DNA of 64,000 nucleotides from Candidatus Villigracilis adiacens (GCA_016703605.1 JADJBU010000022.1:496001-560000); one strand, 5' to 3'; shown: positions 1 through 9,085, counted from the first letter of the stretch. Notes: a model not told the origin generated them from the sequence alone. Made by a program: numbers and translations.

Positions 1-2176
1 TGATATCGCCAGCCTTGATAAGTTGCCCCTTCACAACCGAAGGACGCTGGTCGATGCAGGTGCTCTGGTTGGAGCGTTGATATTTGCGGAGCTGGTAGAC
101 GCGGTTGCCGCTTCTTTTTTCTTTGACGGTGATGGTGGACCCGGTTACAGAGACCACTTCGCCGTCCGCTTCAGCCACCACGACCTGGCCTGAGTCCAGA
201 GCCGCGTGTTTTTCCATCCCCGTAGAGATAAGCGGAATTTCAGGGCGAACCAGCGGAACCGCCTGCGCCATCATGTTCGAGCCCATGAGCGCGCGGTTGG
301 CGTCGTCATGCTCGAGGAATGGGATCAACGCGGCGCTGATGCCAACGACCTGGTGCGGCGCGACATCCATAAAGTCGACGCTTTCGGCGTTGGAGAAAAG
401 GAAGCCGGAGTGATAACGGCAGGCGATACGTTCGCGCGAGAATTCCTTTTTATCGGTTAACGCGGCGTTCGCCTGGGCGATTGTGTACTTGTCTTCGGCG
501 TCGGCGGAGAGGTAAACGACATCGTCAGAGACGTAGGGCACAATGGCGATTTCAGAATTAAGGCGTGAAAGCCGCTTGGCGGTCTTGGAGTCGATCTCTG
601 CGCCCGCTTCGAAAAGCAATTCCTCAGACTTCGGGTCGTAGACGGCTTCGCGCAGGGTGCGGCCTTCGAGCAGTTCGCTGTCGGCGGGAAGGGAACGGTA
701 TACCTTGCGGTAGGGCGTTTCGATGAAGCCGTATTCGTTTACCCGCGCAAAGGAGGCGAGGCGCCCGATCAGTCCGATGTTGGGTCCTTCCGGCGTTTCG
801 ATGGGACAGATGCGCCCATAATGCGAGTGATGTACGTCGCGCACGTCGAACCCGGCGCGTTCACGGCGCAGACCGCCCGGCCCCAATGCGGAAAGCGTGC
901 GTTTGTGACGCAGTTCCGCCAACGGGTTGGTTTGATCCATGAACTGGGAGAGTTGGGATGAGCCAAAGAATTCGCGCAATGCCGCAACCACCGGGCGGAT
1001 GTTGACCAGCGTCACCGGGGAGAGTTGTTCCTGGTCGCGAATGGACATGCGTTCCTTGATCACGCGCTCCATGCGGCGCAAGCCGATGCGCAGTTTATTC
1101 TGGATCAACTCACCCACTGTCTTGACACGGCGGTTGCCGAGGTGGTCAATATCGTCCGAGCGCTCGACGCCGTTGTTGATCTGGATCATGCGGCGCAGAA
1201 GGCGCAGAATATCGCTCTTCGTCACCGTACGGTGCGGGATGGGGATGTTGAGGTCGAGTTTTTGGTTGAGTTTGTAACGACCCACGCGCTCGAGGTCATA
1301 GTGGCGCTGGTCGAACAACTGCTCTTCGAGGAATTGACGGGCATTATCCAATGTCGCCGGGTCGCCGGGGCGCATCTTCTTGAAGAATTCGATGAGGGCT
1401 GCTTCGGCGATGGTGTGGTGGGACAGGTCCCAATCTGGTTCCTGCTTGATGGTCGAGGCGATGAAGAGACGGTCGGGGTTGTTGTCCACTTCCTTGAACA
1501 GGGAGAGGATTTCCTCGTCGGTGCCGTGTTTGATCGGGGAATCTTTGATCCCATCGCTGACGGCGGCTAAGGCGCGCAGAAATACCGTAATCGGCACGGT
1601 GCGTTTGCGGTTGAACTTGAGAATGATGTAATCGGATTTGCGGGTTTCGAACTCCATCCACGCGCCGCGGTCGGGGATCAACTTAGCCATGGAAAGCAGT
1701 CGGCCAGTGGCGCGATCCGCGGGGGCTTCGAAGTAAACGCCCGGAGAACGGATCAACTGCGAGACGACAACGCGCTCGGTTCCGTTGACGATATAAGTCC
1801 CCTTATCCGTCATTTCAGGAAAATCGCCTAAAAAGATGTCCTGTTTGATGGGTTCGGGCACATCCGGACCTGCAAGCAACACCGAAACATACAGGGGGCT
1901 GGCGTACGTTAAATCCCGCTCGACACATTCTTCGATGCTGTGCTTGGGGTCGCCAAACCAGTACTTCAAACCCCACTGCTGGGATTCGGGACCTCGGCTT
2001 GGGAAGAATAACTTCATCCCCTTGTTATAAGACTCAATCGGAGAAATCTCGTGGAAGAGGTCTCCCAATCCCTCCTTTTTAAGTCTCTCAAATGAGTCAA
2101 GTTGTACTTCGATCAGGTTGGGTAGGTCTAGGCTTACGGGAATTCGCGCGTAACTCTTGTGAGGCAATGAAGCCAT
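1..2176 (-). CDS. rpoB: DNA-directed RNA polymerase subunit beta (5' part; 3' end outside window)
   Basis: The frame is open from an ATG at 2174-2176 to the window edge, giving about 725 residues of the beta subunit. The start is preceded by a good ribosome binding site (AGGAGA, minus strand). The N-terminus reads MASLPHKSYARIPVSLDL, and the fork/rifampicin region near nt 890-965 reads QLSQFMDQTNPLAELRHK, followed by RTLSALGPGGLRRERAGF. Residues equivalent to E. coli D516, H526 and S531 are the sensitive-type D, H and S. The family forms the catalytic core of transcription with beta-prime, presumably encoded to the left. A near-consensus promoter lies directly upstream. Identification is certain; only the C-terminal part is missing. 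Confidence 0.98.
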   Translation of the reverse strand, partial: MASLPHKSYARIPVSLDLPNLIEVQLDSFERLKKEGLGDLFHEISPIESYNKGMKLFFPSRGPESQQWGLKYWFGDPKHSIEECVERDLTYASPLYVSVLLAGPDVPEPIKQDIFLGDFPEMTDKGTYIVNGTERVVVSQLIRSPGVYFEAPADRATGRLLSMAKLIPDRGAWMEFETRKSDYIILKFNRKRTVPITVFLRALAAVSDGIKDSPIKHGTDEEILSLFKEVDNNPDRLFIASTIKQEPDWDLSHHTIAEAALIEFFKKMRPGDPATLDNARQFLEEQLFDQRHYDLERVGRYKLNQKLDLNIPIPHRTVTKSDILRLLRRMIQINNGVERSDDIDHLGNRRVKTVGELIQNKLRIGLRRMERVIKERMSIRDQEQLSPVTLVNIRPVVAALREFFGSSQLSQFMDQTNPLAELRHKRTLSALGPGGLRRERAGFDVRDVHHSHYGRICPIETPEGPNIGLIGRLASFARVNEYGFIETPYRKVYRSLPADSELLEGRTLREAVYDPKSEELLFEAGAEIDSKTAKRLSRLNSEIAIVPYVSDDVVYLSADAEDKYTIAQANAALTDKKEFSRERIACRYHSGFLFSNAESVDFMDVAPHQVVGISAALIPFLEHDDANRALMGSNMMAQAVPLVRPEIPLISTGMEKHAALDSGQVVVAEADGEVVSVTGSTITVKEKRSGNRVYQLRKYQRSNQSTCIDQRPSVVKGQLIKAGDI

Positions 2177-2244
2177 TCTTTTCTCCTGCTGGGGTGAATG
2201 ACGTATATAAATAATGATAACTGTCCCGGGGACAGCAACAGAGC

Positions 2245-2273
2245 ATTATAGCGAAACCATGGGGAAAAGTCAA
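2245..2273 (-). promoter_or_regulatory. sigma-70 type promoter of rpoB
   Basis: On the minus strand TTGACT (2273-2268) and TATAAT (2250-2245) are separated by exactly 17 bp, about 70 bp before the rpoB start. The leader then contains a perfect 15-base palindrome, CTGTCCCGGGGACAG (2221-2235), of unknown role. This is one of the strongest promoter matches in the window, as expected for rpoB. Confidence 0.85.
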
Positions 2274-2341
2274 GAAAATTTCACGGAAAATCAAAAAACG
2301 GGCGCGCGCCCGGTCGGTTCAGGTATACTGAAACCATCATC

Positions 2342-3580
2342 ATGTCAACCAAACTCTCCCCCATCTGGGACATCATCATCATCGGCGGCGGCGCGGCGGG
2401 ATTTTTCGCGGCGATCCGCACAGCCGAAGAGAACCCAACCCTGCGCGTGCTCATTCTGGAAAAAGCCAGCCAAACGCTGGGCAAGGTGCTCGTTTCGGGC
2501 GGCGGTCGCTGCAATGTGACGCATGCCTGCTTCGAGCCTGCCAAACTCATCACGTATTATCCACGCGGGGGCAATGAGCTGCGCGGTGCATTCTCGCGTT
2601 TTCAACCCAAAGATACGGTCGAGTGGTTTGAAGAACGCGGCGTAAAGTTGAAAGTGGAAAGTGATGGGCGCATGTTCCCGGTCACTGATGACTCGAACAC
2701 CGTAGCAAACTGTCTGCGCGACGCAGCGAAGCAGGCGCGGGTGCGGGTCGAGTTGGGCGCATCCGTTTTGGGCGTAGAGAAAACCCCGCAGGGTGGATTC
2801 AGGCTTGAGGTCCAGAAAGAGGCGCAGAAGGTTTTCATCCAAACCAAAAAATTGATGTTCGCCACGGGCGGTGATCGCAAGTCGCAAAATCTCATTCAAA
2901 GTTTGGGGCACAACATCGCACCGCAAGTGCCTTCGCTGTTCACGTTCAACATCAAAGACAAACGCATTCATGATCTTGCTGGCGTGGCGGTTGAAGATGT
3001 AACCGTGAAAATGGATGGGCTCACCGCGCGCGGTCCGCTGCTTATCACGCATTGGGGCATGAGCGGACCTGCCGTGCTGCGACTCTCTGCCTGGGGCGCG
3101 CGCATTTTATTTGACAAGAACTTCGCCTCTCTCTTAACTGTGAACTGGCTCGGCGACTATAAGCTGGATGCCGCGCTGGAAGTTTTGCAGCGCAATAAAG
3201 ACTGGCACGAGAATGCACGCAAGAAAATTGCAGCGCACTCGGCATTCTCACAAATTCCGATTCGACTTTGGAAGCAGTTGGTCTATTTCATCGGTGACAA
3301 AAACTGGGCGGATGTTTCCAAAGCTGAGATACAAAAACTTGCGCAAGAACTGACGGCAGGTGAATATAAAATTCAGGGCAAGGGACAGTTCAAGGATGAG
3401 TTTGTCACCTGCGGCGGCGTGAGTTTGAAGGAAGTCGATTTCAAGACCATGCAAAGCCGCATCGTGGACGGTTTGTATTTTGGCGGCGAAGTGCTGGATA
3501 TTGACGGCATCACTGGTGGGTTTAATTTTCAGGCGGCGTGGACAACGGGCTGGCTGGCAGGAAGCGCAATGAGCGGATAA
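2342..3580 (+). CDS. BaiN/HI0933-family NAD(P)/FAD-dependent oxidoreductase
   Basis: A 412-residue flavoprotein, the usual length for the HI0933/BaiN (YhiN-like) family. A Rossmann dinucleotide-binding motif IIIGGGAAGFFAAI lies at about residues 11-24. The family signature GGGRCNVTHA follows near residue 57, and the C-terminal FAD-contact motif GEVLDIDGITGGFNFQ is present. The substrate of most members is unknown; BaiN itself reduces bile-acid intermediates, but that role should not be transferred here. The gene stands alone, divergent from rpoB and convergent with the next gene, from which a bidirectional hairpin separates it. The protein is expected to be cytosolic. Confidence 0.9.
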   Translation: MSTKLSPIWDIIIIGGGAAGFFAAIRTAEENPTLRVLILEKASQTLGKVLVSGGGRCNVTHACFEPAKLITYYPRGGNELRGAFSRFQPKDTVEWFEERGVKLKVESDGRMFPVTDDSNTVANCLRDAAKQARVRVELGASVLGVEKTPQGGFRLEVQKEAQKVFIQTKKLMFATGGDRKSQNLIQSLGHNIAPQVPSLFTFNIKDKRIHDLAGVAVEDVTVKMDGLTARGPLLITHWGMSGPAVLRLSAWGARILFDKNFASLLTVNWLGDYKLDAALEVLQRNKDWHENARKKIAAHSAFSQIPIRLWKQLVYFIGDKNWADVSKAEIQKLAQELTAGEYKIQGKGQFKDEFVTCGGVSLKEVDFKTMQSRIVDGLYFGGEVLDIDGITGGFNFQAAWTTGWLAGSAMSG

Positions 3581-3618
3581 ATATGGAGGCGATTGCTTTT
3601 GCAATCGCCTCCATATTT
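3579..3618. terminator. bidirectional terminator between convergent genes
   Basis: A perfect 18-bp inverted repeat (3579-3596 with 3601-3618) surrounds a TTTT loop. It overlaps the stop codon of the flavoprotein gene and ends 1 bp before the stop of the convergent esterase gene. The A/T-rich outer ends of the stem supply short T tracts in both directions. Confidence 0.85.
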
Positions 3619-3619
3619 G

Positions 3620-4558
3620 TTACTTCAAATATTTGTCCAGGAAGGAAATGACTAACTGAATATTTTCTTCCGTTTCGAACTGTGAGCCTCCGTGCCCCGC
3701 GCCTTCCAGGGAACTATACGTTACATTGTCCGTGCCAATGACAGCCGTCAGGGCATCTGCCAGGTTTTTGTTTTGCGCCGGAGGGATATTGCAATCTGCC
3801 GTGCCGTTCTGAATAAAGAAAGGCGCATCGTCGGGGGTGATGTAGTTCATTGGATTGGTCAGGGCAACTTTTTCCGGCACTGTCTGGATCGCCGCGCCAA
3901 CCAGTTTGGATTCGGGGGAACTGGCATCGTCGGTGCTTGCAGAACAGCCTGCTTCAGTCAATTGTTCCTGCATCTTCAAGAAGTCAATCGGACCGAACCA
4001 ATCCACCACCGCTTGAACACAACTGGACTGGTCATTATTGCCAAGGTCACCTTCCAATTCTGCCACGCCGCAGGTTGTCCCCAACAGAGCAACAAGGTTT
4101 CCGCCTGCCGAAGCGCCCCACGCGCCGAACTTATCAGGGTTGAGATTATACGTTGCAGCGTTCGCGCGCAAAAAGCGGACTGCCGCCTTGGCGTCGTGAA
4201 TTTGTGCGGGATATTGCGCTTCACCACTCAGCCGATAGTTGATACTCGCCACGGCATAGCCAGCAGCGAGAAGCTGGTCGACTCCGGTGAGACCTGCGCC
4301 ATCCGATTTATCGCCGAACATGAATCCGCCGCCATGAACCATAATCACAACCGGGAAGGGTCCCGTCCCTTCCGGGATGTACAGATCGAGCTTTTGCGTG
4401 TCGGAAATATCCGCATATGCAAGATCGGCATGTGTTGGGGCAACGGACGCAAACGTGCCCGAGCCGCCCGGCATGACAGACGCACCTCCGCCGCAGGCGG
4501 AAAGACCCGACGAAATGACCATCAACACGGCAAAGAGTGAAAAGAGTTTGTTTTCCAT
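3620..4558 (-). CDS. alpha/beta-hydrolase lipoprotein (carboxylesterase/lipase-like)
   Basis: A 312-residue exported lipoprotein. A signal peptide ends in the lipobox LSAC (Cys22), followed by GGG. The hydrolase core has the oxyanion-hole motif HGGG (from His75), the nucleophile elbow GASAGG (Ser150), and probable acid Asp255 and base His289 (GAGHGG). This arrangement matches the BD-FAE/hormone-sensitive-lipase branch of esterases that act on acyl or acetyl esters; the substrate is not predictable. It is anchored on the outer face of the membrane. The gene is divergent from the two-component system, with a shared intergenic inverted repeat. Confidence 0.88.
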   Translation of the reverse strand: MENKLFSLFAVLMVISSGLSACGGGASVMPGGSGTFASVAPTHADLAYADISDTQKLDLYIPEGTGPFPVVIMVHGGGFMFGDKSDGAGLTGVDQLLAAGYAVASINYRLSGEAQYPAQIHDAKAAVRFLRANAATYNLNPDKFGAWGASAGGNLVALLGTTCGVAELEGDLGNNDQSSCVQAVVDWFGPIDFLKMQEQLTEAGCSASTDDASSPESKLVGAAIQTVPEKVALTNPMNYITPDDAPFFIQNGTADCNIPPAQNKNLADALTAVIGTDNVTYSSLEGAGHGGSQFETEENIQLVISFLDKYLK

Positions 4559-4580
4559 TATTAATCTCCAGTTTTTTTTG

Positions 4581-4609
4581 ATAAGCCCAGTATTTCATGG
4601 AGATGTCAA
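4581..4609 (-). promoter_or_regulatory. candidate promoter of the esterase gene
   Basis: On the minus strand TTGACA (4609-4604) is followed 17 bp later by GCTTAT (4586-4581). The -35 is perfect and the -10 is weak. It touches the 4608-4651 inverted repeat, which would fit control by the adjacent response regulator. Confidence 0.4.
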
Positions 4610-4651
4610 GGAAATCTCAAGAAGACCTGTTTGTATTCTTGAGATTTCCTT
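4608..4651. promoter_or_regulatory. inverted repeat between divergent genes; candidate operator
   Basis: Perfect 16-bp arms (AAGGAAATCTCAAGAA at 4608-4623 and its complement at 4636-4651) flank a 12-bp spacer. The site lies between the divergent esterase and response-regulator genes, 50 bp before the regulator start. It could bind the OmpR-family regulator, or act as a hairpin in a leader. OmpR-family sites are more often direct repeats, so the operator reading is inference. Confidence 0.45.
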
Positions 4652-4700
4652 CAGAATGGCATGGTACGATACATAAACAAGAATTATCCAAGAGGCGTGT

Positions 4701-5408
4701 ATGGTCCAACGTATTTTGGTCGTGGATGACGACCGATCCATTGTAAAAGTTCTCACATCGTATCTCGAACGGTCGGGGTATCAGGCATTGTCTGCGTACG
4801 ACGGCGAAATGGCGCTTCACCAATTAAGGCGCGAACGTCCCGACCTGGTCATTCTTGACCTGATGATGCCTAATCGGGACGGTTGGGAAGTCACGAAGAT
4901 CGTCCGTTCAGACAAGATGCTGGCGGCAATGCCCATCATCATGCTGACCGCCCGCGTGGAAGATACGGACAAGATCGTAGGGCTGGAACTGGGCGCTGAT
5001 GATTACATCACCAAGCCGTTCAACGCTCATGAAGTTGTTGCGCGAGTGAAATCGCTGTTGCGGCGCGTAAAGATGGATCAATCTCCACAGGCAGCGCCGC
5101 ATATCCTAGTACATGGCGCGCTGCGCCTTGATCTTGATCAACGTGTTCTGACCATCGATGACGCGCCCATCGAACTGACCCGCACAGAATTCAACCTAAT
5201 GGAAGCCTTTCTCACCCACCCCGGCTACACCATGACACGCGACGAACTGCTTGAAAAATCGCTGGGGTATGCCTACGAGGGCATGGGGCGCGCGTTGGAT
5301 ACGCACATCCGCAACCTGCGGCGCAAGATCGAACCTGACCCTGACAACCCCGCTTATATTCAAACCATGTACGGGGTGGGCTATAAACTGGCAGGAGAGG
5401 CAATATGA
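4701..5408 (+). CDS. OmpR/PhoB-family response regulator
   Basis: 235 residues with a receiver domain (about 1-118) and a C-terminal winged-helix DNA-binding domain (about 130-232). The acidic pocket is DD at residues 9-10, the phosphoacceptor is Asp53 in ILDLMMPNRDG, and the conserved Lys is in ITKPF near residue 102. The effector domain carries the family pattern LTRTEFNLMEAF and the recognition-helix region RALDTHIRNLRRKIE. The stop overlaps the start of the sensor kinase by four bases (ATGA), implying translational coupling. The signal and regulon are unknown; the divergent esterase is a possible target. Confidence 0.95.
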   Translation: MVQRILVVDDDRSIVKVLTSYLERSGYQALSAYDGEMALHQLRRERPDLVILDLMMPNRDGWEVTKIVRSDKMLAAMPIIMLTARVEDTDKIVGLELGADDYITKPFNAHEVVARVKSLLRRVKMDQSPQAAPHILVHGALRLDLDQRVLTIDDAPIELTRTEFNLMEAFLTHPGYTMTRDELLEKSLGYAYEGMGRALDTHIRNLRRKIEPDPDNPAYIQTMYGVGYKLAGEAI

Positions 5409-6448
5409 AACGTTTGTGGGCGCGTCTGAGCCTGATGATTAGCGGGGTGCTGTTCTTTATGTTCTTTTTGCAATTTCTGGCGATCACTCTGGACGCCCCG
5501 GACATGGAAGAATCAAGCAGGGGTTCTTCCATGTCCGCGCCACCTGCAGAAATACGCAGCCGCTTATTTGAATTTATGCTGCTATCTTTTGCAGTGGGCA
5601 CCACAGGCGGGGTTATTATTGCGCAGGTAGTCAGCCGGCCAATCAGTCAACTTTCCAAGGCAGTCATGCGAGTTGGTAAAGGTGAGATAAATATTCATGT
5701 GCCGGTTAAAGGCAGCCACGAAATCATGGAACTGGCGCGGGCATTTAATCAAATGGCAACCGATCTGCAACATGCGCAAGAGGCAAGGCGAAACCTGGTC
5801 GCAGACGTATCGCATGAATTACGGACCCCGCTCACTGTTCTTGAAGGAAGTTTACGCGCCGTTCTTGATCGTGTTTACACGCTCGATGAGACCGAAGTGG
5901 CAAACCTATACGGACAAACGCGTCATTTGATCCGGCTGGTGAATGATCTGCGTGAAATTTCGCTGGCTGAAGCCGGGCAAATGACCCTGGAACAAACGCC
6001 TGCCGACTTCAACCTGCTCATCCTTGACACCCTGCAAGCCCTCGAACCGCTCTCCGCTGAAAAACAAATTCAAATGGAATACGAACCAACCCGCCCGTTG
6101 GAAGGAAGCGTGGACTCGATCCGCATCCGGCAGGTGTTGTTCAATCTGATCGGCAACGCCATCCGCCATACGCCGCAAAATGGAAAAATCATCGTTCGAG
6201 CAAAACGGGATGCGGCGGGAATCGACGTAAGCGTTCAAGATTCAGGGGACGGTCTGACTCGGGAGGAACTTGCCTCGGTTTTCGACAGGTTTTACCGCGC
6301 CGACAAATCACGCAGCCGCGAAACGGGCGGCACCGGTTTGGGGCTTTCAATTGCCAAAGCCATTGTAGAAGCGCATGGCGGGCAAATTCATGCTGAGAGT
6401 GATGGCATTGGAAAAGGATGCGCCTTTTCATTTACAATTCCACTCTGA
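5405..6448 (+). CDS. membrane sensor histidine kinase (HAMP-HisKA-HATPase)
   Basis: 347 residues. Two transmembrane segments (about 10-28 and 56-75) enclose a very short extracytoplasmic loop of roughly 28 residues. A HAMP domain (about 75-128) follows, then a HisKA dimerisation helix with phosphoacceptor His137 in VSHELRTPL. The ATPase domain has N box LIGNAIRHTPQNG, G1 DSGDGL and G2 GTGLGLSIAKA. The small sensor loop suggests sensing within the membrane or through a partner protein. It is the cognate partner of the overlapping upstream response regulator. Confidence 0.94.
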   Translation: MKRLWARLSLMISGVLFFMFFLQFLAITLDAPDMEESSRGSSMSAPPAEIRSRLFEFMLLSFAVGTTGGVIIAQVVSRPISQLSKAVMRVGKGEINIHVPVKGSHEIMELARAFNQMATDLQHAQEARRNLVADVSHELRTPLTVLEGSLRAVLDRVYTLDETEVANLYGQTRHLIRLVNDLREISLAEAGQMTLEQTPADFNLLILDTLQALEPLSAEKQIQMEYEPTRPLEGSVDSIRIRQVLFNLIGNAIRHTPQNGKIIVRAKRDAAGIDVSVQDSGDGLTREELASVFDRFYRADKSRSRETGGTGLGLSIAKAIVEAHGGQIHAESDGIGKGCAFSFTIPL

Positions 6449-6456
6449 TTTTTTCA

Positions 6457-6485
6457 TTGACCCACAGACGAACCTCTCGTAAAAT
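6457..6485 (+). promoter_or_regulatory. sigma-70 type promoter of the corrinoid/methyl-transfer cluster
   Basis: TTGACC (6457-6462), a 17-bp spacer and TAAAAT (6480-6485) lie 41 bp before the next start codon. A 9-bp inverted repeat (AACCTCTCG at 6471-6479 and its complement at 6511-6519) brackets the -10 and the ribosome binding site. Inside it is a perfect 16-bp palindrome, AAATTATATATAATTT (6495-6510). Either could be an operator. Confidence 0.65.
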
Positions 6486-6526
6486 CTCCCACACAAATTA
6501 TATATAATTTCGAGAGGTTACACGCA

Positions 6527-6808
6527 ATGGCAAAATATCGGGTGATGTATTGGAAAGACATCCCGCAATCGTTCACCGTGGAAGCGGATGGTCAGACCGT
6601 AAAGAAGGAACTTTCGCAAAAGGTGCAGAATAAGATCGACTCATATGCGATGGCGCTCGGCGCTACATCCACCACGGATTACGCCAAGCAGTACAAACGC
6701 GGACAGTGGGTCGAGCGTGAAGGTTCGGCTGAAGAAGTGGCTGAAGCGTTGCTGGCAGAGTTGGAAGCCGAAGCGGCGAGGGTTGAGATTCCTCGAAGAG
6801 AAAATTAA
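6527..6808 (+). CDS. small PF13769 ('virulence factor') protein of corrinoid gene clusters
   Basis: 93 residues, soluble and charged, beginning MAKYRVMYWKDIPQSF and ending in an Ala/Glu-rich helix. It resembles the small PF13769 family, whose name is historical and has no demonstrated virulence role. Family members are commonly encoded beside corrinoid-activation ASKHA proteins and methyltransferases, which is the context here: a RACo-like gene and a homocysteine methyltransferase follow on the same strand. Function unknown; a role as an accessory in methyl-group transfer is inference. A near-consensus promoter and an AGAGGT ribosome binding site precede it. Confidence 0.75.
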   Translation: MAKYRVMYWKDIPQSFTVEADGQTVKKELSQKVQNKIDSYAMALGATSTTDYAKQYKRGQWVEREGSAEEVAEALLAELEAEAARVEIPRREN

Positions 6809-6886
6809 ACAAAAAGGACACGAAGTCCACAAAGAAGAAAGAGGAAAGAATTCCTTCGCGGTCTTTGCGTACTTTGCGGTTTAAAA
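6809..6886. repeat. intergenic palindromic-type repeat (AAAGGACACGAAG family)
   Basis: The gap between the PF13769 gene and the RACo-like gene is filled by a purine-rich stretch (AAAAAGGACACGAAGTCCAC) followed by a pyrimidine-rich one (CTTTGCGTACTTTGCGG). This is the imperfect palindrome layout of the repeats at 8995, 36510 and 37060. No gene is visible inside it. Confidence 0.55.
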
Positions 6887-6888
6887 CT

Positions 6889-8987
6889 ATGACAAAGAAA
6901 CACAACATCATTTTGCAACCCTCCGGCAGGCGCGGACAAATAGACGAAGGAACGTCCGTCCGTTCGGCGGCACGGGAATTGGGCGTGGAGATCGAGTCGA
7001 TTTGCGCCGAGAATGCCACCTGCGGCAAGTGCATGGTCTTGGTGGAGGCGGGTCGCTTCGAGAAGTACAACATCGAGTCGAGCCAGGAGAACCTCTCCCC
7101 TGTCAGCACCGAAGAACTCGCTTATCTTGAACGCCGTCCCAAACTTCTGAAAGACAAAGGTTGGGAGATCGGGCAAGTGCGTCTCTCGTGCCAGGCAAAG
7201 ATTCGCGGCGATGTGCTCATCAACGTGCCGGAAGAAAGCCGCGGCAATAAGCAGATCGTCCGCAAGAGCGCCAGCAACCGCGAGATCGAGGTCAAGCCTG
7301 CGATTCGCAAGTATCTGGTTTCGATGAGTCCGCCCACGCTGGAGCGCCCCGTGGCGGATTGGGAACGCCTCGCCAAGGGGTTGGAAACGTCCATGGGGCT
7401 GGTGCGCGGCGGCGAAGAGAAACTTCCACGCTGGTATGACTTTGATATCGATTACGCCTGCCTGCGGACTCTCGCGAAAACCTTGCGCGAAGCGAAGTGG
7501 AATGTAACCGTCACCGTGCGCAATGATAAGGAAGTGATCGCCGTGCAAGCGGGCTATCACGAAGAGAGTTATGGCGCGGCGGTGGACATTGGCTCGACGA
7601 CAGTGGCGTTGTATCTGTGCAATCTGCGCACCGGCGAAGTGCTGGCATCGGAATCGGAGATGAATCCACAGATCGTATACGGCGAGGATGTCATGTCTCG
7701 CATTCAGTATGCGATTGACCAGCCGGATGGCTTGGAGAAACTGCACAAAGCCATCATCGCCACGTTGAATAAATTGCTCAAGCAGGCGGTAAAGACTGCC
7801 AATGCGCGGGCAGGCGCGCCGCCGGGGGGGGCCCCCCAACGGAGCAAGATCGCCCTCGCAATGACGGAATAAAACTGGATGAAATCCACGAAATGGTACT
7901 GGTTGGCAATTCCACCATGCACCATGTCTTGCTCAACCTGCACCCCAAAGACTTGGGGCTGGCTCCCTTCGTGCCGACCATTCACAAATCCGTGGATATC
8001 AAGGCGAGAGAGTTGGGCTTGCACATCAACCCCTCCGGCAACATTCACATCCTGCCCACGATCGCATCCTTCGTCGGCGCGGATACGAGCGCGGTCATCC
8101 TTGCGGAAGAGCCGCACAAGCAGGATGAGAACTGGCTGTTGATCGATGTCGGCACGAATGCCGAACTCGTGCTTGGCAACCGCAAGCGGCTGGTGTGTAC
8201 GTCCACGCCGACGGGACCGGCTTTGGAAGGCGCGCACGTGGAATATGGAATGAGAGCCGCGCCGGGGGCGATGGAACGTGTCCATATTGATGAAACGACG
8301 CTCGAACCGAAGTACAAGGTCATTGGCGTGGAGGGTTGGAATACCGACCATGCCGAGTTTACCGGTCAGGTCAAAGGCATCTGCGGCTCGGCGATCATCG
8401 ACTCAGTGGCAGAATTGTTCCGGGCGGGGATCGTGGACTCTCGGGGCAAGTTCAGGAAAAACCTGGACTCGAAGCGCGTTCGTGAGGGAGAATCAGGCTG
8501 GGAGTATGTCATCGCCTGGAAGGAAGAAACCTCCATCGGACGCGACATCCCCATTACGCAACAGGATGTGCGCCAGATTCAACTGGCGAAGGCGGCGTTG
8601 TTCACCGCTGCGCGGACCCTGCTGAAGCGCATGGATTTGCAAAGCCCTGATAAAATTATTTTGGCTGGCGGCTTTGGAAGTTATATCGACAAGGAAAAAG
8701 CCATGCTGATCGGGTTGATCCCCGATTGCGAGTTGGACAAGGTGTATGCGGTCGGGAATGCGGCAGGCGATGGCGCGCGGATTGCGCTGCTGAATATTGA
8801 GAAACGGGACGAGATCGACACCGTGACGCGTAAGGTGGAGCGTTTCGAATTGCCCACCGACCCGGAATTCCAAAATCAGTTCATGCTGGCGACGAGCTTC
8901 CCGCACATGAGCGAGCCGTTTGAACATATCGCGCATCTGATCCCGAACCGCAAGGCAGATCCGCTGGCAAAGAATTTCATGAAGTAA
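6889..8987 (+). pseudogene. RACo-like ASKHA/DUF4445 corrinoid-activation ferredoxin, disrupted by a repeat fragment
   Basis: Two open frames make one protein. The first (ATG 6889 to stop 7872) holds an N-terminal 2Fe-2S ferredoxin domain with cysteines spaced C-x5-C-x2-C and a later C (ICAENATCGKC, RLSCQAK), a linker, and the start of the ASKHA fold (DIGSTTVALYL). The second, open through 7893 to 8987, continues with VLVGNSTMHHVLL, DVGTNAEL and ILAGGFGSYIDKEKAM, as in DUF4445. Family members such as RACo reductively activate corrinoid proteins using ATP. At about 7816-7871 an inserted fragment containing a G/C run shifts the frame. Without the insert the reading would pass from NARAG to IKLDEIHEMVLVGN. 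As written the gene is broken; an assembly fault is possible. A TTG at 6865 is an alternative but unlikely start. Confidence 0.85.
7816..7871. repeat. repeat fragment with G/C run inserted in the RACo-like gene
   Basis: The segment has eight Cs or Gs in succession on each side of 7830 and ends AAGATCGCCCTCGCAATGACG. That end closely matches the right end of the element at 49689-49787 (AAGAACGCCCTCGCAATGAC). Its left half is missing or replaced by the G/C run. It breaks the reading frame of the host gene. Confidence 0.7.
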
Positions 8988-8994
8988 TTTTTTT

Positions 8995-9067
8995 ACCACG
9001 AAGGAGACAAAGGGTCACAAAGGTTTTTAAGTTTTTTCCTTTGTGACCCTTCATGACCCTTTGTGGT
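8995..9067. repeat. dispersed palindromic repeat (ACCACGAAGG family)
   Basis: An imperfect palindrome begins ACCACGAAGG and ends CCCTTTGTGGT. Its core is a perfect 12-bp stem, GGGTCACAAAGG (9012-9023) with CCTTTGTGACCC (9038-9049). It fills the gap between the RACo-like gene and the methyltransferase and may also attenuate transcription. Confidence 0.75.
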
Positions 9068-9085
9068 GAGTTAAGGAGAGCAGGT

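Noticed and set aside
939..1570. Plus-strand frames inside rpoB
   Set aside because: The minus-strand rpoB reading is unbroken and conserved here.
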